DNA of 64,000 bases, taken from assembly GCF_004342885.1 (NCBI RefSeq), contig NZ_SMAB01000001.1, positions 124,001 to 188,000 of the forward strand, given 5' to 3'. The position numbers and the translations under genes are program-made. The stretch is from Tepidibacillus fermentans. GTDB taxonomy: Bacteria > Bacillota > Bacilli > Tepidibacillales > Tepidibacillaceae. Positions 28,099-36,610 of this stretch are shown piece by piece (the first letter of the stretch is position 1; each line of letters begins with the position of its first letter). A model generated the notes under the pieces. The model saw only the letters and a program-made list of their open reading frames with translations, had not been told where the DNA came from and did no database searches.

Positions 28099-28134
28099 AA
28101 AAAAACACCCCTTAATTTTCTAGAGGGATGTTTG
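28099..28134 (-). terminator. terminator between the LapA-domain gene and jetA
   Basis: AACATCCCTCTAG...AGGGGTGTT hairpin followed on the minus strand by TTTTTTATTTT. Confidence 0.7.
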
Positions 28135-28146
28135 TACATTTTACAT

Positions 28147-28455
28147 TTAATCTAAGGATGGTTGGTTTTGAGGCGTTTCTACCTCCATTTGTTTTTTCGT
28201 TTCCTGTAGCTCTTGTTGCAATCGGTCGTTTTCCTTTTCTAACATTTTTACTTTTCTTGTCGTTTTGAGATATTTCATCGAAGATAGTATATACATTAGC
28301 AATGCTCCTATAAAAATTGAAAAAATAATCACCAGAATTAAAGGAACATTTGCTTTTGCAAAATAAAAATCAATGACAACAGGTTGAATGTTCATAACTG
28401 AAAAAATAACAACGATAAAGGTAAAGATTAAAAAAATAATCACTCGTGTTTGCAT
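28147..28455 (-). CDS. LapA-domain (DUF1049) membrane protein
   Basis: The 102-residue protein has two membrane helices (about residues 4-22 and 38-60), with SVMNIQPVVIDFYFAKANVPLILVIIFSIFIGALLMY in the conserved LapA arrangement, then a charged coiled-coil tail (MLEKENDRLQQELQETKKQ). E. coli LapA works in LPS assembly; Gram-positive relatives have no firm role. It stands alone upstream of jetA. Confidence 0.88.
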   Translation of the reverse strand: MQTRVIIFLIFTFIVVIFSVMNIQPVVIDFYFAKANVPLILVIIFSIFIGALLMYILSSMKYLKTTRKVKMLEKENDRLQQELQETKKQMEVETPQNQPSLD

Positions 28456-28553
28456 ACAATCACCCTCCTTATTCTTCTGTTATTACATTTTATTCGCTAT
28501 TGGATTGTTTTTCCCTGCTTGACAACTTGAACAATATAAATGAGGGACTCCAC

Positions 28554-29024
28554 TCACTCCACCACCGCCCGCATATTCGTCTCTCTCAGAATCGTTTGTG
28601 GTATCTTTTCTTCTAAATGCCAGATGATATTGATTGGCTTTGATCCTTGATGCTCAACGTAATTTGCCTTACCAAGGAAGTAGTATGGACTTGTCTTCCC
28701 ATTTTCTCTTTTATTTTCCCTTACAAATAGTAGTATTGTGTTGCCAGTTTTTTGATGGTTAATGTATCTTTGACCTGTCGGGGATTCTATTGAAGTTTTA
28801 CTTTGAGATTGCCAATAAAATAATTGTTCACTTATTGCATAATCTTCATACATGATAGTTTCTAAATAATCTTTTTCCGATTTATTTAATGTAACAAAGA
28901 ATACATCTGTTTTTTTTCTCTTCAATGTATTTAACCCCTTCCTGAAATGGAACTTTCCTAATTTCAGTATGTTCACCAAGGGCAGCCAATGAATAAACCA
29001 CAACAAGAGTGATTTTAAAAACAT
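28554..29024 (-). pseudogene. C-terminal fragment of a DUF3427-type helicase protein
   Basis: The segment KKTDVFFVTLNKSEKDYLETIMYEDYAISEQLFYWQSQS and the following TSPYYFLGKANYVEHQGSKPINIIWHLE look like the DUF3427 domain found at the C-terminus of phospholipase-D/DEAD-box restriction-associated helicases. The helicase part is absent. The ATG at its start overlaps the stop of the adjacent transposase fragment, and the first ~20 hydrophobic residues are probably unrelated. It is best read as the tail of a defence helicase truncated by a mobile element. Confidence 0.6.
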
Positions 29025-30022
29025 TATTTCTTGGAACTGACTAGGTGGCTAATAAAGAACCTATCCATTGATTTTCGAATGGTCCAATGGCGTGAACTTA
29101 GCCCTTTTGACTCTTCAAGTTTATAATCAATTTTTTGACGTTTATTACAACGTTCGATCCCTGTACGAAGAGCATACCTCATCCTCCATTCTTTACTATC
29201 TCGTTTGACACGGGGAAAAAGGCGAGGGTTATCCTTCGTTAATGTATAAAATGTTCTTCCGTAATCGGAAGAAGAACAAGGATTTGAGCATCCCCAGTTT
29301 CCTACTTTTGCTGGACATCTCCATTTGCGACGATAACGTTTTTACCCCCCCCAATCGATCATTTTTCGACCAATTCGGCAAATAGGGACTCCTTCTAAAT
29401 TAATATCCATTTCATTGTATGGAACTGCTTAGAACGTCTTGGATTAAGGTCTATGATGCGGAAATATCATATTGTTCTAGCAGTTTATATATAGGGAGTG
29501 CATCGTGGGCGGAATCCAAAATGCATTCCCCAATTTTCCAATCAGGATACCAGTGAAATAATTCATGTAGTATGCTAATGAATGTGACAGAGTCATGTTT
29601 ACTAGCATGATAAAGTCTTGGGTATATAGGTAAGTCGTATGAACTATCTGATTCACTGATTATATTTAAACTACGACCGTAAAAATACTTTTCGCGGTTC
29701 CATTTTTTCATTCTTTTTGCCTTTTTTCTTTGGCTTTTTAATCTTTCTTTTAACTCAATTAGTGAGATGCGGGGATTCGTTTAACCAAAGACGTTTAAAA
29801 AAGTCATAATAAGTACCCACACCGGTGTTGAATCTGGGTGAAAACCACTCAGTATTGCATATACAGGAACGGTTCGCATGGTGTAAACCCATTGATCAAC
29901 ACTTGTGATACGTAATTTTATGCATAAGTAGTAAACTTCGTAGCATATTTGCTGGATCTCGAAGCTTTCTGCCTCTAGGATTCGAAGAATAGCGATCCCT
30001 TAGTAAGAGAGAAGTTTGAGAA
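29024..30022 (-). pseudogene. DDE transposase, C-terminal ~330 codons, frameshifted and split by IS66 element
   Basis: Joining frames gives a recognisable IS4-type transposase: PRGRKLRDPANMLRSLLLM, then TSVDQWVYTMRTVPVYAILSGF, then GVGTYYDFFKRLWLNESPHLT, then HASKHDSVTFISILHELFHWYPDWKIGECILDSAHDA, and the basic C-terminus (RYALRTGIERCNKRQKIDYKLE). At least three frame changes are seen, one at an eight-to-nine-C run near 29346. The N-terminus lies beyond the IS66 insertion at 32605-32741. The gene is dead. Confidence 0.8.
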
Positions 30023-30044
30023 GTAAGCGTCAAACTGTCCACAC
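30023..30044 (+). repeat. left terminal inverted repeat of IS66 element
   Basis: Starts GTAAGCGTCAAACTGTCCAC; matches the reverse complement of 32583-32604 at 12 of the first 12 positions and again at the final CACAC. Confidence 0.9.
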
Positions 30045-30094
30045 CTTCTAACGTTTATTATTGTTTGCCATAATAGCGCTAGGAGGTGTTTTTT

Positions 30095-30415
30095 ATGTCA
30101 GATACTCCCACAAAATTGAGTTTCCAAGAGTGGGATGAACTTATTGAAAAATACAGAAACAGTGGATTAAGTGTTATAAAATGGTGTGAAATTCATGGTT
30201 TTAAACCACATCAATTACGTTGGCAGATTAAAAAACGACAAAAATTAAATAAGAATGAACAAACGATTCAATGGGTTCCATTACATTCTTCCCCTATTGA
30301 GAGTTCATCGAGATCCATTTCGGTTAAGATCGGTCATGCTGAGATCACAGTATCCGAAGGATTCAATAAGGAACTTTTTGCAGAAGTTGTTTATTCCTTA
30401 CTTTCCATATGTTAA
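30095..30415 (+). CDS. tnpA: IS66 accessory protein TnpA
   Basis: A small helix-turn-helix protein (107 aa): LSFQEWDELIEKYRNSGLSVIKWCEIHGFKPHQLRWQIKK matches the IS66 TnpA DNA-binding segment. The ATG at 30095 follows an AGGAGG site with 7 bp spacing; the frame is open three codons further up. It overlaps tnpB by 7 bp. Confidence 0.9.
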   Translation: MSDTPTKLSFQEWDELIEKYRNSGLSVIKWCEIHGFKPHQLRWQIKKRQKLNKNEQTIQWVPLHSSPIESSSRSISVKIGHAEITVSEGFNKELFAEVVYSLLSIC

Positions 30416-30765
30416 ATCTAAAGCAGACATCTAATGTTTACTTGGCTTGCGGAAGTACAGATATGCGTAAATCTATTGATGGGCTTGCTGTTCTCGTTCA
30501 GATGAGCTTTAAGTTAGACCCCTTCTCTGATGCCATTTTTGTTTTCTGCAATGCCAAGCGAGATAAAATTAAAATACTTTACTGGGAACATAATGGATTC
30601 TGGCTTTACTACCGACGACTGGAAAGAGGACGTTTCAAATGGCCAGACAGTCCAGATGACAAAGTCATACATGTTACTGAACGTGAACTCCGATGGATCT
30701 TAGATGGACTAGATATCCACCAAAAGGGCGCCCTTCGGGCGGTCAAACAACGGAAAATCATCTAA
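30409..30765 (+). CDS. tnpB: IS66 accessory protein TnpB (Orf2)
   Basis: Motifs VYLACGSTDMRKSIDGLA and FVFCNAKRDKIKILYWEHNGFWLYYRRLERGRFKWP are diagnostic of IS66 Orf2. The product is 118 residues, the normal length. Translation is coupled to tnpA by overlap. It is needed for transposition, although its mechanism is not known. Confidence 0.95.
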   Translation: MLNLKQTSNVYLACGSTDMRKSIDGLAVLVQMSFKLDPFSDAIFVFCNAKRDKIKILYWEHNGFWLYYRRLERGRFKWPDSPDDKVIHVTERELRWILDGLDIHQKGALRAVKQRKII

Positions 30766-30897
30766 TATTTTAATAGTTTTTTCTGTAAGAAAAAGGAGGT
30801 GTCCCACTGTACAAAAAGTGTCTTAAACTCGCATAAATATTGGATTATTCCGCTGCTTTAACTTTCTTATTTTGGCAAAAAGACGTATAATGAAACT

Positions 30898-32529
30898 ATG
30901 AAAACAACAAGTGAAAAAACCATCGATTTAACTAAATATAGCCGAAAAGAACTGGAAGAAGCCTACATAAAACTCAGTATTGAAAAGGAGCAAACAGAAA
31001 TTCAATTGCAATGGTATCAAGAACAATTCAGGCTTAGTAGACAGAAATTATTCGGCAAATCTAGTGAAAAAAATATTGATGATCATCAACTTTCTTTGCC
31101 TATTTTCAACGAAGCAGAAACAGAGCATCAGCCAATTAACGTTGAACCTCAGCTTGAAGATGATGTTCATGTTGACCCACTCAACACGAAACCTAGAAAG
31201 AAAAAAGGCAAACGAGAAAGAGATCTTTTAAAGCTTCCAAAAAAAATTGTGGAATATAAACTTTCTAAAGAGGAACAAGTCTGCCCAAAATGTTCAAATC
31301 CACTTCATGAAGTACGCCCTGAAATCCGTAAGGAATTAGAGGTTATCCCAGCAAAAGTTATAGTAAAGGAAATCCATCGCATGATCTATTCTTGCCGTAC
31401 ATGCGAGAAAGTAGATACCACCGTCCCAATGATCAAGGCAGATGCACCTAACCCTGTCATCAAAGGAAGTATTGCATCACCTTCTTTATTAGCTGATATC
31501 ATGACGAAGAAATATGTGGATGCGACACCTCTGTACCGTCAGGAACAGGAATATAAGCGTCGAGGTTTGCCTATTAATCGTCAGAATATGTCCAACTGGA
31601 TCATTCGGGTATCCAAACAGTGGCTAACTCCTTTGTTTAAAAGGATGCAAGAAATACTAGTATCCTATGATGTCCTTCATGCGGATGAAACAGAACTAGA
31701 AGTTCTAAATGAACCCGGTCGTGAAGCTGCCACGAAATCATATATGTGGATGTACCGAACAGGAAATGGACATAAACCGATTGTTCTCTATGATTATCAG
31801 CCATCAAGATCAGGGGATAACGCTAAGTCCTTCCTCATGGGATTTAAAGGGTATCTGCAAACGGACGCTTATCATGGATACGATAAACTTCTGAAGAAGT
31901 CTAACGCTGGACCTCCAATGGAAGTTACACTTGTAGCATGCTTTGCTCATTCAAGGAGGTATTTTACGGAAACCTTGAAAGCGGTCACGGATAAGAAAAG
32001 CTATATGCATACATCCGCTTATCAAGGCGTGAAACATATAGACGGCATGTTTGCACTGGAGAAAGAACTAGCTGACAAATCCTACGTAGAACGTTATGAA
32101 GAACGCCTTCGTCGTTTAAAACCGATGTTAGAGGCTTATTTCGCATGGATTGAAAAGGAACATGCTCATGCATTACCAAAATCTAGTTATGGTAAAGCTA
32201 TAAACTACTCTTTCAATCAAAAAGATAAACTAATGAATATTCTGAAAGATGGAAGGCTTGAATTAAGCAATAATCGTGCAGAACGAGCGATCAAACCTTT
32301 TGTCATCGGAAGAAAAAACTGGCTGTTCACAAACACACCAGCAGGTGCAGAATCAAGTGCGATTGTGTATAGCACCATTGAAACAGCAAAGGAGAACAAT
32401 CTTATTCCATTTGAATATTTAAAATATCTATTCGAAAAGTTACCAAATATGGATGTCACTAATTCTGAGGAACTCGATAAACTGCTTCCATGGTCCAATG
32501 AACTTCCTGATAATTTAATTGTAAAATAA
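30898..32529 (+). CDS. tnpC: IS66 transposase TnpC
   Basis: The 543-residue protein shows the IS66 order: a coiled-coil leader (LRRKLFGKSSE-type sequence SRQKLFGKSSEK, residues ~45-58), a zinc-binding CPKCxxPL...CRTC segment (~130-180), the DDE domain with HADET (first Asp, ~262), QTDAYHGYD (second Asp) and the final catalytic Glu in LSNNRAERAIKPFVIGRKNWLF, and a C-terminal IS66_C region. No frameshift is seen, so the element could still move. It starts 132 bp after tnpB. Confidence 0.95.
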   Translation: MKTTSEKTIDLTKYSRKELEEAYIKLSIEKEQTEIQLQWYQEQFRLSRQKLFGKSSEKNIDDHQLSLPIFNEAETEHQPINVEPQLEDDVHVDPLNTKPRKKKGKRERDLLKLPKKIVEYKLSKEEQVCPKCSNPLHEVRPEIRKELEVIPAKVIVKEIHRMIYSCRTCEKVDTTVPMIKADAPNPVIKGSIASPSLLADIMTKKYVDATPLYRQEQEYKRRGLPINRQNMSNWIIRVSKQWLTPLFKRMQEILVSYDVLHADETELEVLNEPGREAATKSYMWMYRTGNGHKPIVLYDYQPSRSGDNAKSFLMGFKGYLQTDAYHGYDKLLKKSNAGPPMEVTLVACFAHSRRYFTETLKAVTDKKSYMHTSAYQGVKHIDGMFALEKELADKSYVERYEERLRRLKPMLEAYFAWIEKEHAHALPKSSYGKAINYSFNQKDKLMNILKDGRLELSNNRAERAIKPFVIGRKNWLFTNTPAGAESSAIVYSTIETAKENNLIPFEYLKYLFEKLPNMDVTNSEELDKLLPWSNELPDNLIVK

Positions 32530-32549
32530 CAGAGATTGAACAACTAAAG

Positions 32550-32577
32550 CCACACCTACGGTGTGGTTATTTTTTTA
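32550..32577 (+). terminator. terminator at the end of IS66 tnpC
   Basis: CCACACC-TAC-GGTGTGG followed by TTATTTTTTT, 20 bp after the stop codon. Confidence 0.85.
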
Positions 32578-32582
32578 ATTAC

Positions 32583-32604
32583 GTGTGGTTTATTTGACGC
32601 TTAC
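32583..32604 (-). repeat. right terminal inverted repeat of IS66 element
   Basis: The reverse complement starts GTAAGCGTCAAATAAACCAC, pairing with the left end at 30023-30044. Confidence 0.9.
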
Positions 32605-32741
32605 AGATCAATAGAAGTGACCCAAATAATGGTTTCTAAAAAGAAATCCGTTAAGTATTGCGTGGAATCTTTGAAATTCTCATTGAATTGCTCAATAACA
32701 ATGTTTAAAAAGGAATCATGTGATTGTGCTTGATAAATCAT
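32605..32741 (-). pseudogene. DDE transposase N-terminal fragment (other half at 29024-30022)
   Basis: From an ATG at 32739-32741 with a GCGGGGA ribosome site, 45 codons read MIYQAQSHDSFLNIVIEQFN and on to LTDFFLETIIWVTSID, ending exactly at the IS66 right end. The strand and order fit the transposase whose remaining part begins at the IS66 left end. Confidence 0.65.
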
Positions 32742-32851
32742 TATTTTTCCCCGCTTTCAAAGTGTTTTTAAATACCTTCACTTCGATTTTGGAAGCAAAA
32801 TTGATTTGTCAAGAGGAAAGTTTGTTCTTATCCCCATTTTGGGGGTGAAAC

Positions 32852-32880
32852 AATAAAAAGCTCTAGCAAAATGCTAGAGC
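32852..32880 (-). terminator. terminator downstream of the Ig-repeat surface protein
   Basis: Perfect 9-bp stem GCTCTAGCA/TGCTAGAGC with an A/T loop, followed on the minus strand by TTTTTATTG. It is 115 bp after the stop codon. Confidence 0.7.
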
Positions 32881-32994
32881 AAATGCGGAAATTTAATTTC
32901 CGAGAATCTTATTAAATAAATTGGGAGGTAGTATTCTTAACTACCACTTCAACAACAGAAATATCTTCTTTATATCCATTATCATCATTTAACA

Positions 32995-34878
32995 TTAATT
33001 TACCTTTATGGTTATGCTCTTACTGTTGTTTCCTGATTTGTCTTTAGCATATATCTTTAGTCTTGAACCCTTTTTTTGTTTTTTAATTTTTACTTTGAAG
33101 TTCCCTCGATTATCAACTATTCCTTGCCCAATTTTTTTATTCCCATTGTAAATATATATAGTCGCTCCCTTTTCCCCTTTACCACTTACCGTTACTGATT
33201 TACTTGTTATTTTATTGACAATTGGTACGCTTGGTGGAGTTTTGTCTATAACCACAATAGTCTTACTTGCACTAATATTTCCAGCTGTATCTACGGCATA
33301 AACAAGAATGGTTGTTCCTGCTTTTTGCTTTGCAATTTTAATGGTATATTGGCCATTTTTTGCTGTTACTTCACCAATTTTTTTGCTTCCTATCATCGCA
33401 AAAACTTTTGCATTTGCTTCAGCTTTACCAGTGATAACAGTAGCATTATCATAAACGGCATTCACACTTGGTATACTTGGTGCTGTTACGTCCTTTATCG
33501 TGACTTCATTTGCTTCACTTGTATTTCCAGCATTATCTGTTGCTGTTATCGTAAGTTTAGTTCCTGCTTTTTGCTCGGGTATCGTTACTATATATTTACC
33601 ATTAATATCTACTGTTCCTGTCCCTAATACAGACGTTCCTGCTTTTACGGTAATTGAAGAACCTGCTTCTGCTGTTCCTGTCACACTTGTTGTTTTATCC
33701 GTTACTTCATCTGTTAAAGGTTTATTAGGTGGAGTTATATCTTTTACAAATACAATTGTTGGCTCACTTTTATTCAACCAATCATCTGTAGCTGTAATGA
33801 ACAATTTACTACCTGCATTTAATGGCATTATATTAATTCTAAAATCCCCATTAGCGTCTGTTATAGTTTTCCCAACAATATCATTATTTTCATTAACTAC
33901 ATTGATAACAGAAAGTTCTTCTGCCTTACCAGTAATATATTCACTTTTTTCTGTAATATCATCTACCATCGGTTTCTCAGGAGGTACTATATCTATAATA
34001 GGTGTATTGGGATCTGGTGATTGTAAATAAGGCTTAAAATTAATATAAGACGCAGAGCTTATATCGTCATTCTTATCAAATATCATTTTTTCTATAACTG
34101 TTTCATCTATTGTTCCCCAATAGTTATTTGTAGCTGTCATTTTTGCACTTGAATAACCAGCAGGTAAAACTAAAGTATCTTTATATGTTATCGGGTTACC
34201 TAAATCATCTTCTTTAGAATTTAAAAAAGAATTAAATAAAACAATTGTTTCAGAAGTTCCGTAACTTGCCCAATTTTCAACTGCAAAATTCGAATAATTA
34301 AAAAAAGCATTATTTAATATATGTACCTTCACATTATCACTTGTTCCAACACTGATTCCACCAGTATTTACAAAAGCATTCCTTTCAATATAAACATCGC
34401 TAGTCGGATACCAAAGATACAAGTAACTTTCTAAGTCAAACAGTCTTGAATCTCTCAATATCAAACTCCCATAAATAGCATTACCTGTAGGGCGATACAA
34501 GCTTCCTTTAATAATATCGGCATTTTCAATATGAATAAGATATTGCTCACTAGGAGTATTTTCTCCTGGCTCGATATTCACATCGTTAAATACAATTCTA
34601 GAATTAGATTTACCTATTGCTTCAAAATCTCCAAAAACTCTAATACGATTATTATTACCTTCTATAATAACACCAGACTCTACTGTTAAAGTAACCCCAT
34701 TAGCTATCTGAATATCTCCTGTTAAATAATATGGAGAACCTGCCAAAGTCCACGTTGTATCCTGTTTAATTATCCCGCTAACGTTTGTACCTGTACTTGC
34801 TTGTGCAATAATATCCACTTGAAAACTCATTACAAATAACATAAGAATTATAAATAATAAATTCAAATATTTAAACAT
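32995..34878 (-). CDS. secreted surface protein: beta-helix region plus four Ig-like (Big_6-type) repeats
   Basis: A signal peptide occupies residues 1-28 (hydrophobic core FIILMLFVMSFQV, cleavage near AQAST). Residues ~40-285 form a repetitive beta-rich region (GVTLTVESGVIIEGNNN...) like right-handed parallel beta-helices. Residues ~300-627 hold four ~80-residue repeats, each with D(V/I)TxP..P.V..(V/I)(T/S)..(V/I)TGKAE and an ATDxAGNxS-type end. Such repeats are typical of bacterial adhesins and surface proteins. There is no LPXTG, SLH or other clear anchor, so it may be released or held by the last basic repeat. It lies between IS66 and an IstB remnant, which suggests horizontal transfer. 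Confidence 0.8.
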   Translation of the reverse strand: MFKYLNLLFIILMLFVMSFQVDIIAQASTGTNVSGIIKQDTTWTLAGSPYYLTGDIQIANGVTLTVESGVIIEGNNNRIRVFGDFEAIGKSNSRIVFNDVNIEPGENTPSEQYLIHIENADIIKGSLYRPTGNAIYGSLILRDSRLFDLESYLYLWYPTSDVYIERNAFVNTGGISVGTSDNVKVHILNNAFFNYSNFAVENWASYGTSETIVLFNSFLNSKEDDLGNPITYKDTLVLPAGYSSAKMTATNNYWGTIDETVIEKMIFDKNDDISSASYINFKPYLQSPDPNTPIIDIVPPEKPMVDDITEKSEYITGKAEELSVINVVNENNDIVGKTITDANGDFRINIMPLNAGSKLFITATDDWLNKSEPTIVFVKDITPPNKPLTDEVTDKTTSVTGTAEAGSSITVKAGTSVLGTGTVDINGKYIVTIPEQKAGTKLTITATDNAGNTSEANEVTIKDVTAPSIPSVNAVYDNATVITGKAEANAKVFAMIGSKKIGEVTAKNGQYTIKIAKQKAGTTILVYAVDTAGNISASKTIVVIDKTPPSVPIVNKITSKSVTVSGKGEKGATIYIYNGNKKIGQGIVDNRGNFKVKIKKQKKGSRLKIYAKDKSGNNSKSITIKVN

Positions 34879-34894
34879 TAATTCCCCTCCATTC

Positions 34895-35190
34895 TAACGT
34901 TTGAGAGTATTATGTGAAATCTTCATCACGGATAATGCATTTTTATGTCTGAGACTTTCTCCAGTAAAAGCTAGAATATGTGCATGGTATACAAGTCGAT
35001 CACTAATATGGCTGTAAGCCGCGAATCGCCGAATACTTTATTCCAACTGACTAAATTCTAAATTAGAAGTCACAATGATACTTTTTTGTTCTTAACTGTC
35101 TGCAATAATATGAAATATTAACTCTGATCCCTCCTTTTGAAATTGAATATATTCTAATTCATCTAATATGAGCAATATCCATTGTGTAGT
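34895..35190 (-). pseudogene. IS21-family IstB ATPase remnant (minus strand)
   Basis: Joined frames read LLILDELEYIQFQKEGSELIFHIIADS, a stop, IIVTSNLEFSQLE, a stop, then ISDRLVYHAHILAFTGESLRHKNALSV: the Walker B, sensor and C-terminal parts of IstB. It has at least two in-frame stops and a frame change. The N-terminal Walker A half and istA are absent. Confidence 0.85.
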
Positions 35191-35253
35191 TACTTTGTTA
35201 GAAGGTCTACCTTAACTTATTTCTACTATTTTTAAAACTTACTTAGAGAAACA

Positions 35254-35573
35254 TCAAAGTGAATTTAGTATTTCTTTAATTTTTCCCGCAATTTTTTCAG
35301 CCATCAATGGTCCAATCTGTGTAAATCTAGCTGTTCTAGGACCTTCAAAGTAGAAGTTATCAGGAAAAAACTGTATTCTAGCAACTTCCCTTACAGTTAA
35401 TGACCTCAATTGATAAATATCTGGTGTATATAATAATGTCCATCTTTTGATATATGTGCAACAACAGTATGAGAATAAGGTAAATTTGAAGCAACCACTT
35501 TAAATCTATCCAAAAAAGATTCTAAATTATTATGAGTGATTAAATGATCAGGTAAATCCGTGTATTTTAGTCT
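35254..35573 (-). pseudogene. C-terminal remnant of a C5-cytosine DNA methyltransferase
   Basis: With one base restored near 35430, the frame reads [40 protein letters not shown], then [23 protein letters not shown] and [18 protein letters not shown] before a stop. These match motifs IX and X of Dcm-type methyltransferases. The catalytic PCQ motif and SAM site are missing upstream, where other scraps begin. It was probably part of a type II restriction-modification system. Confidence 0.8.
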
Positions 35574-35689
35574 ATCTTATTTTTATACTTATAAATAGGA
35601 TCATTACTGTCATGGATTTACCTTATTCTATTTTAACGAATCATCCATAAAAATAATGTAGAAATTTGTCACCTAATAATCCTTGCGCT

Positions 35690-36390
35690 TTTATATTGCA
35701 ACAGCGTTCACTTAACAACTCTTCCGATCCACTGGTCGTAATACCTTGTATAAATCGTTTCTGTTACTTCTAGTTCCATTTGATAATCTTTTAGTACTTC
35801 TAATTGTCTCAATATTGTTGAACCATCGAGTATATTTGATAAGTAATTTGCTTCCTTTTCCTAATTGTTTTGTCCTGTTGTTTAACTGCTCTAGACTTGA
35901 ATCTTCTATTGTATGATCAATGACTGAAATCTGGTTAATTTTTTTTTAATACTTCTCCTGACTTTTTGATGTTTTCAACTTGATAAACATATAATCCAAT
36001 CATTACCAAAGCATCTTGAATGCGTTAAGTTCACCAAGCCTTGATCATTCGGATGATTTTCTCCAATTTTTATAATTGCTGTCACCGTATCAATTCGATC
36101 TCCCTCTTTATTTATCAATATTTCTCATTAATGATACCACTTCATTCTGAAGCATTATTGTCAGGGAATGTATGTTTGATAATATTCGTTTCATTAAACA
36201 AAAATGACCTGCATTAGCAGACCTTAAAATAAAATCAATATTTATAACTTGTATACCAGGCGGATCTATTTTTTGTAACACTACTGCCAGTTTTAGAAAA
36301 AAGAAAACGAACACCTTTTCCTTCAAATCTGTCATTATGGAGGTTAATTCTTCTTTGTTTCCAATCCCCCATAATGATCCGTCTTCTGGT
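35690..36390 (-). pseudogene. unidentified decayed gene, 3' part duplicated at 54.8-55.1 kb
   Basis: Several frames connect into a plausible reading of about 220 residues: KLAVVLQKIDPPGIQVINIDF, MLQNEVVSLMRN, DRIDTVTAIIKIGENHPNDQGL, ALVMIGLYVYQVENIKKSGEVL, QISVIDHTIEDSSLEQLNN, and LDGSTILRQLEVLKDYQMEL to YYDQWIGRVV. At least four frame changes or stops break it. Bases 35698-35960 are about two-thirds identical to 54826-55090. I do not recognise the family. The open frame at 36108-36335 is one of its pieces. Confidence 0.45.
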
Positions 36391-36610
36391 CATAATCATC
36401 ATTTTTTAGTATCTTTTCATAAGCTTCTTTTCCGTTTGTTACTACTCATGAAGAAAAGAAAAACACACACTTTTTTTAAAAAATTTTTTAGATTATAGGA
36501 ATTAACATTTTCCTACATGAACGACTACTCATAAAAATAACTTTTTTACATTAATTTTTATATTATAAGCTGGCGATTTGTTAATTATTTCTATTTAAAT
36601 AACTTCTGTT
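36391..36610. other. A+T-rich spacer, no gene seen
   Basis: Runs of A and T with no supported ORF, hairpin or repeat. It may hold the terminator region of the peptidase gene, but no clear hairpin is visible. Confidence 0.3.

Larger units (their letters stand above)
30023..32604 (+). mobile_element. complete IS66-family insertion sequence
   Basis: The ends carry matching inverted repeats beginning GTAAGCGTCAAA and sharing a CACAC block (30023-30044 and 32583-32604), exactly the IS66-type GTAAGC ends. Inside are the three standard genes tnpA, tnpB and tnpC, all intact. The element interrupts an older minus-strand transposase gene. The flanking 8-mers (TTTGAGAA and AGATCAAT) do not match, so the usual 8-bp target duplication is absent. 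Confidence 0.93.

Noticed and set aside
29816-30000. Possible group II intron piece next to the IS66 left end (GGTGTGGGTAC / GAACCGTTCC-like pieces)
   Set aside because: Minus-strand translation gives a continuous transposase segment (VDQWVYTMRTVPVYAILSGF), so it is coding scrap.
33325-34030. Long plus-strand open frames opposite the Ig-repeat gene
   Set aside because: They are shadows of a repetitive gene; they lack ribosome sites and have unnatural composition.
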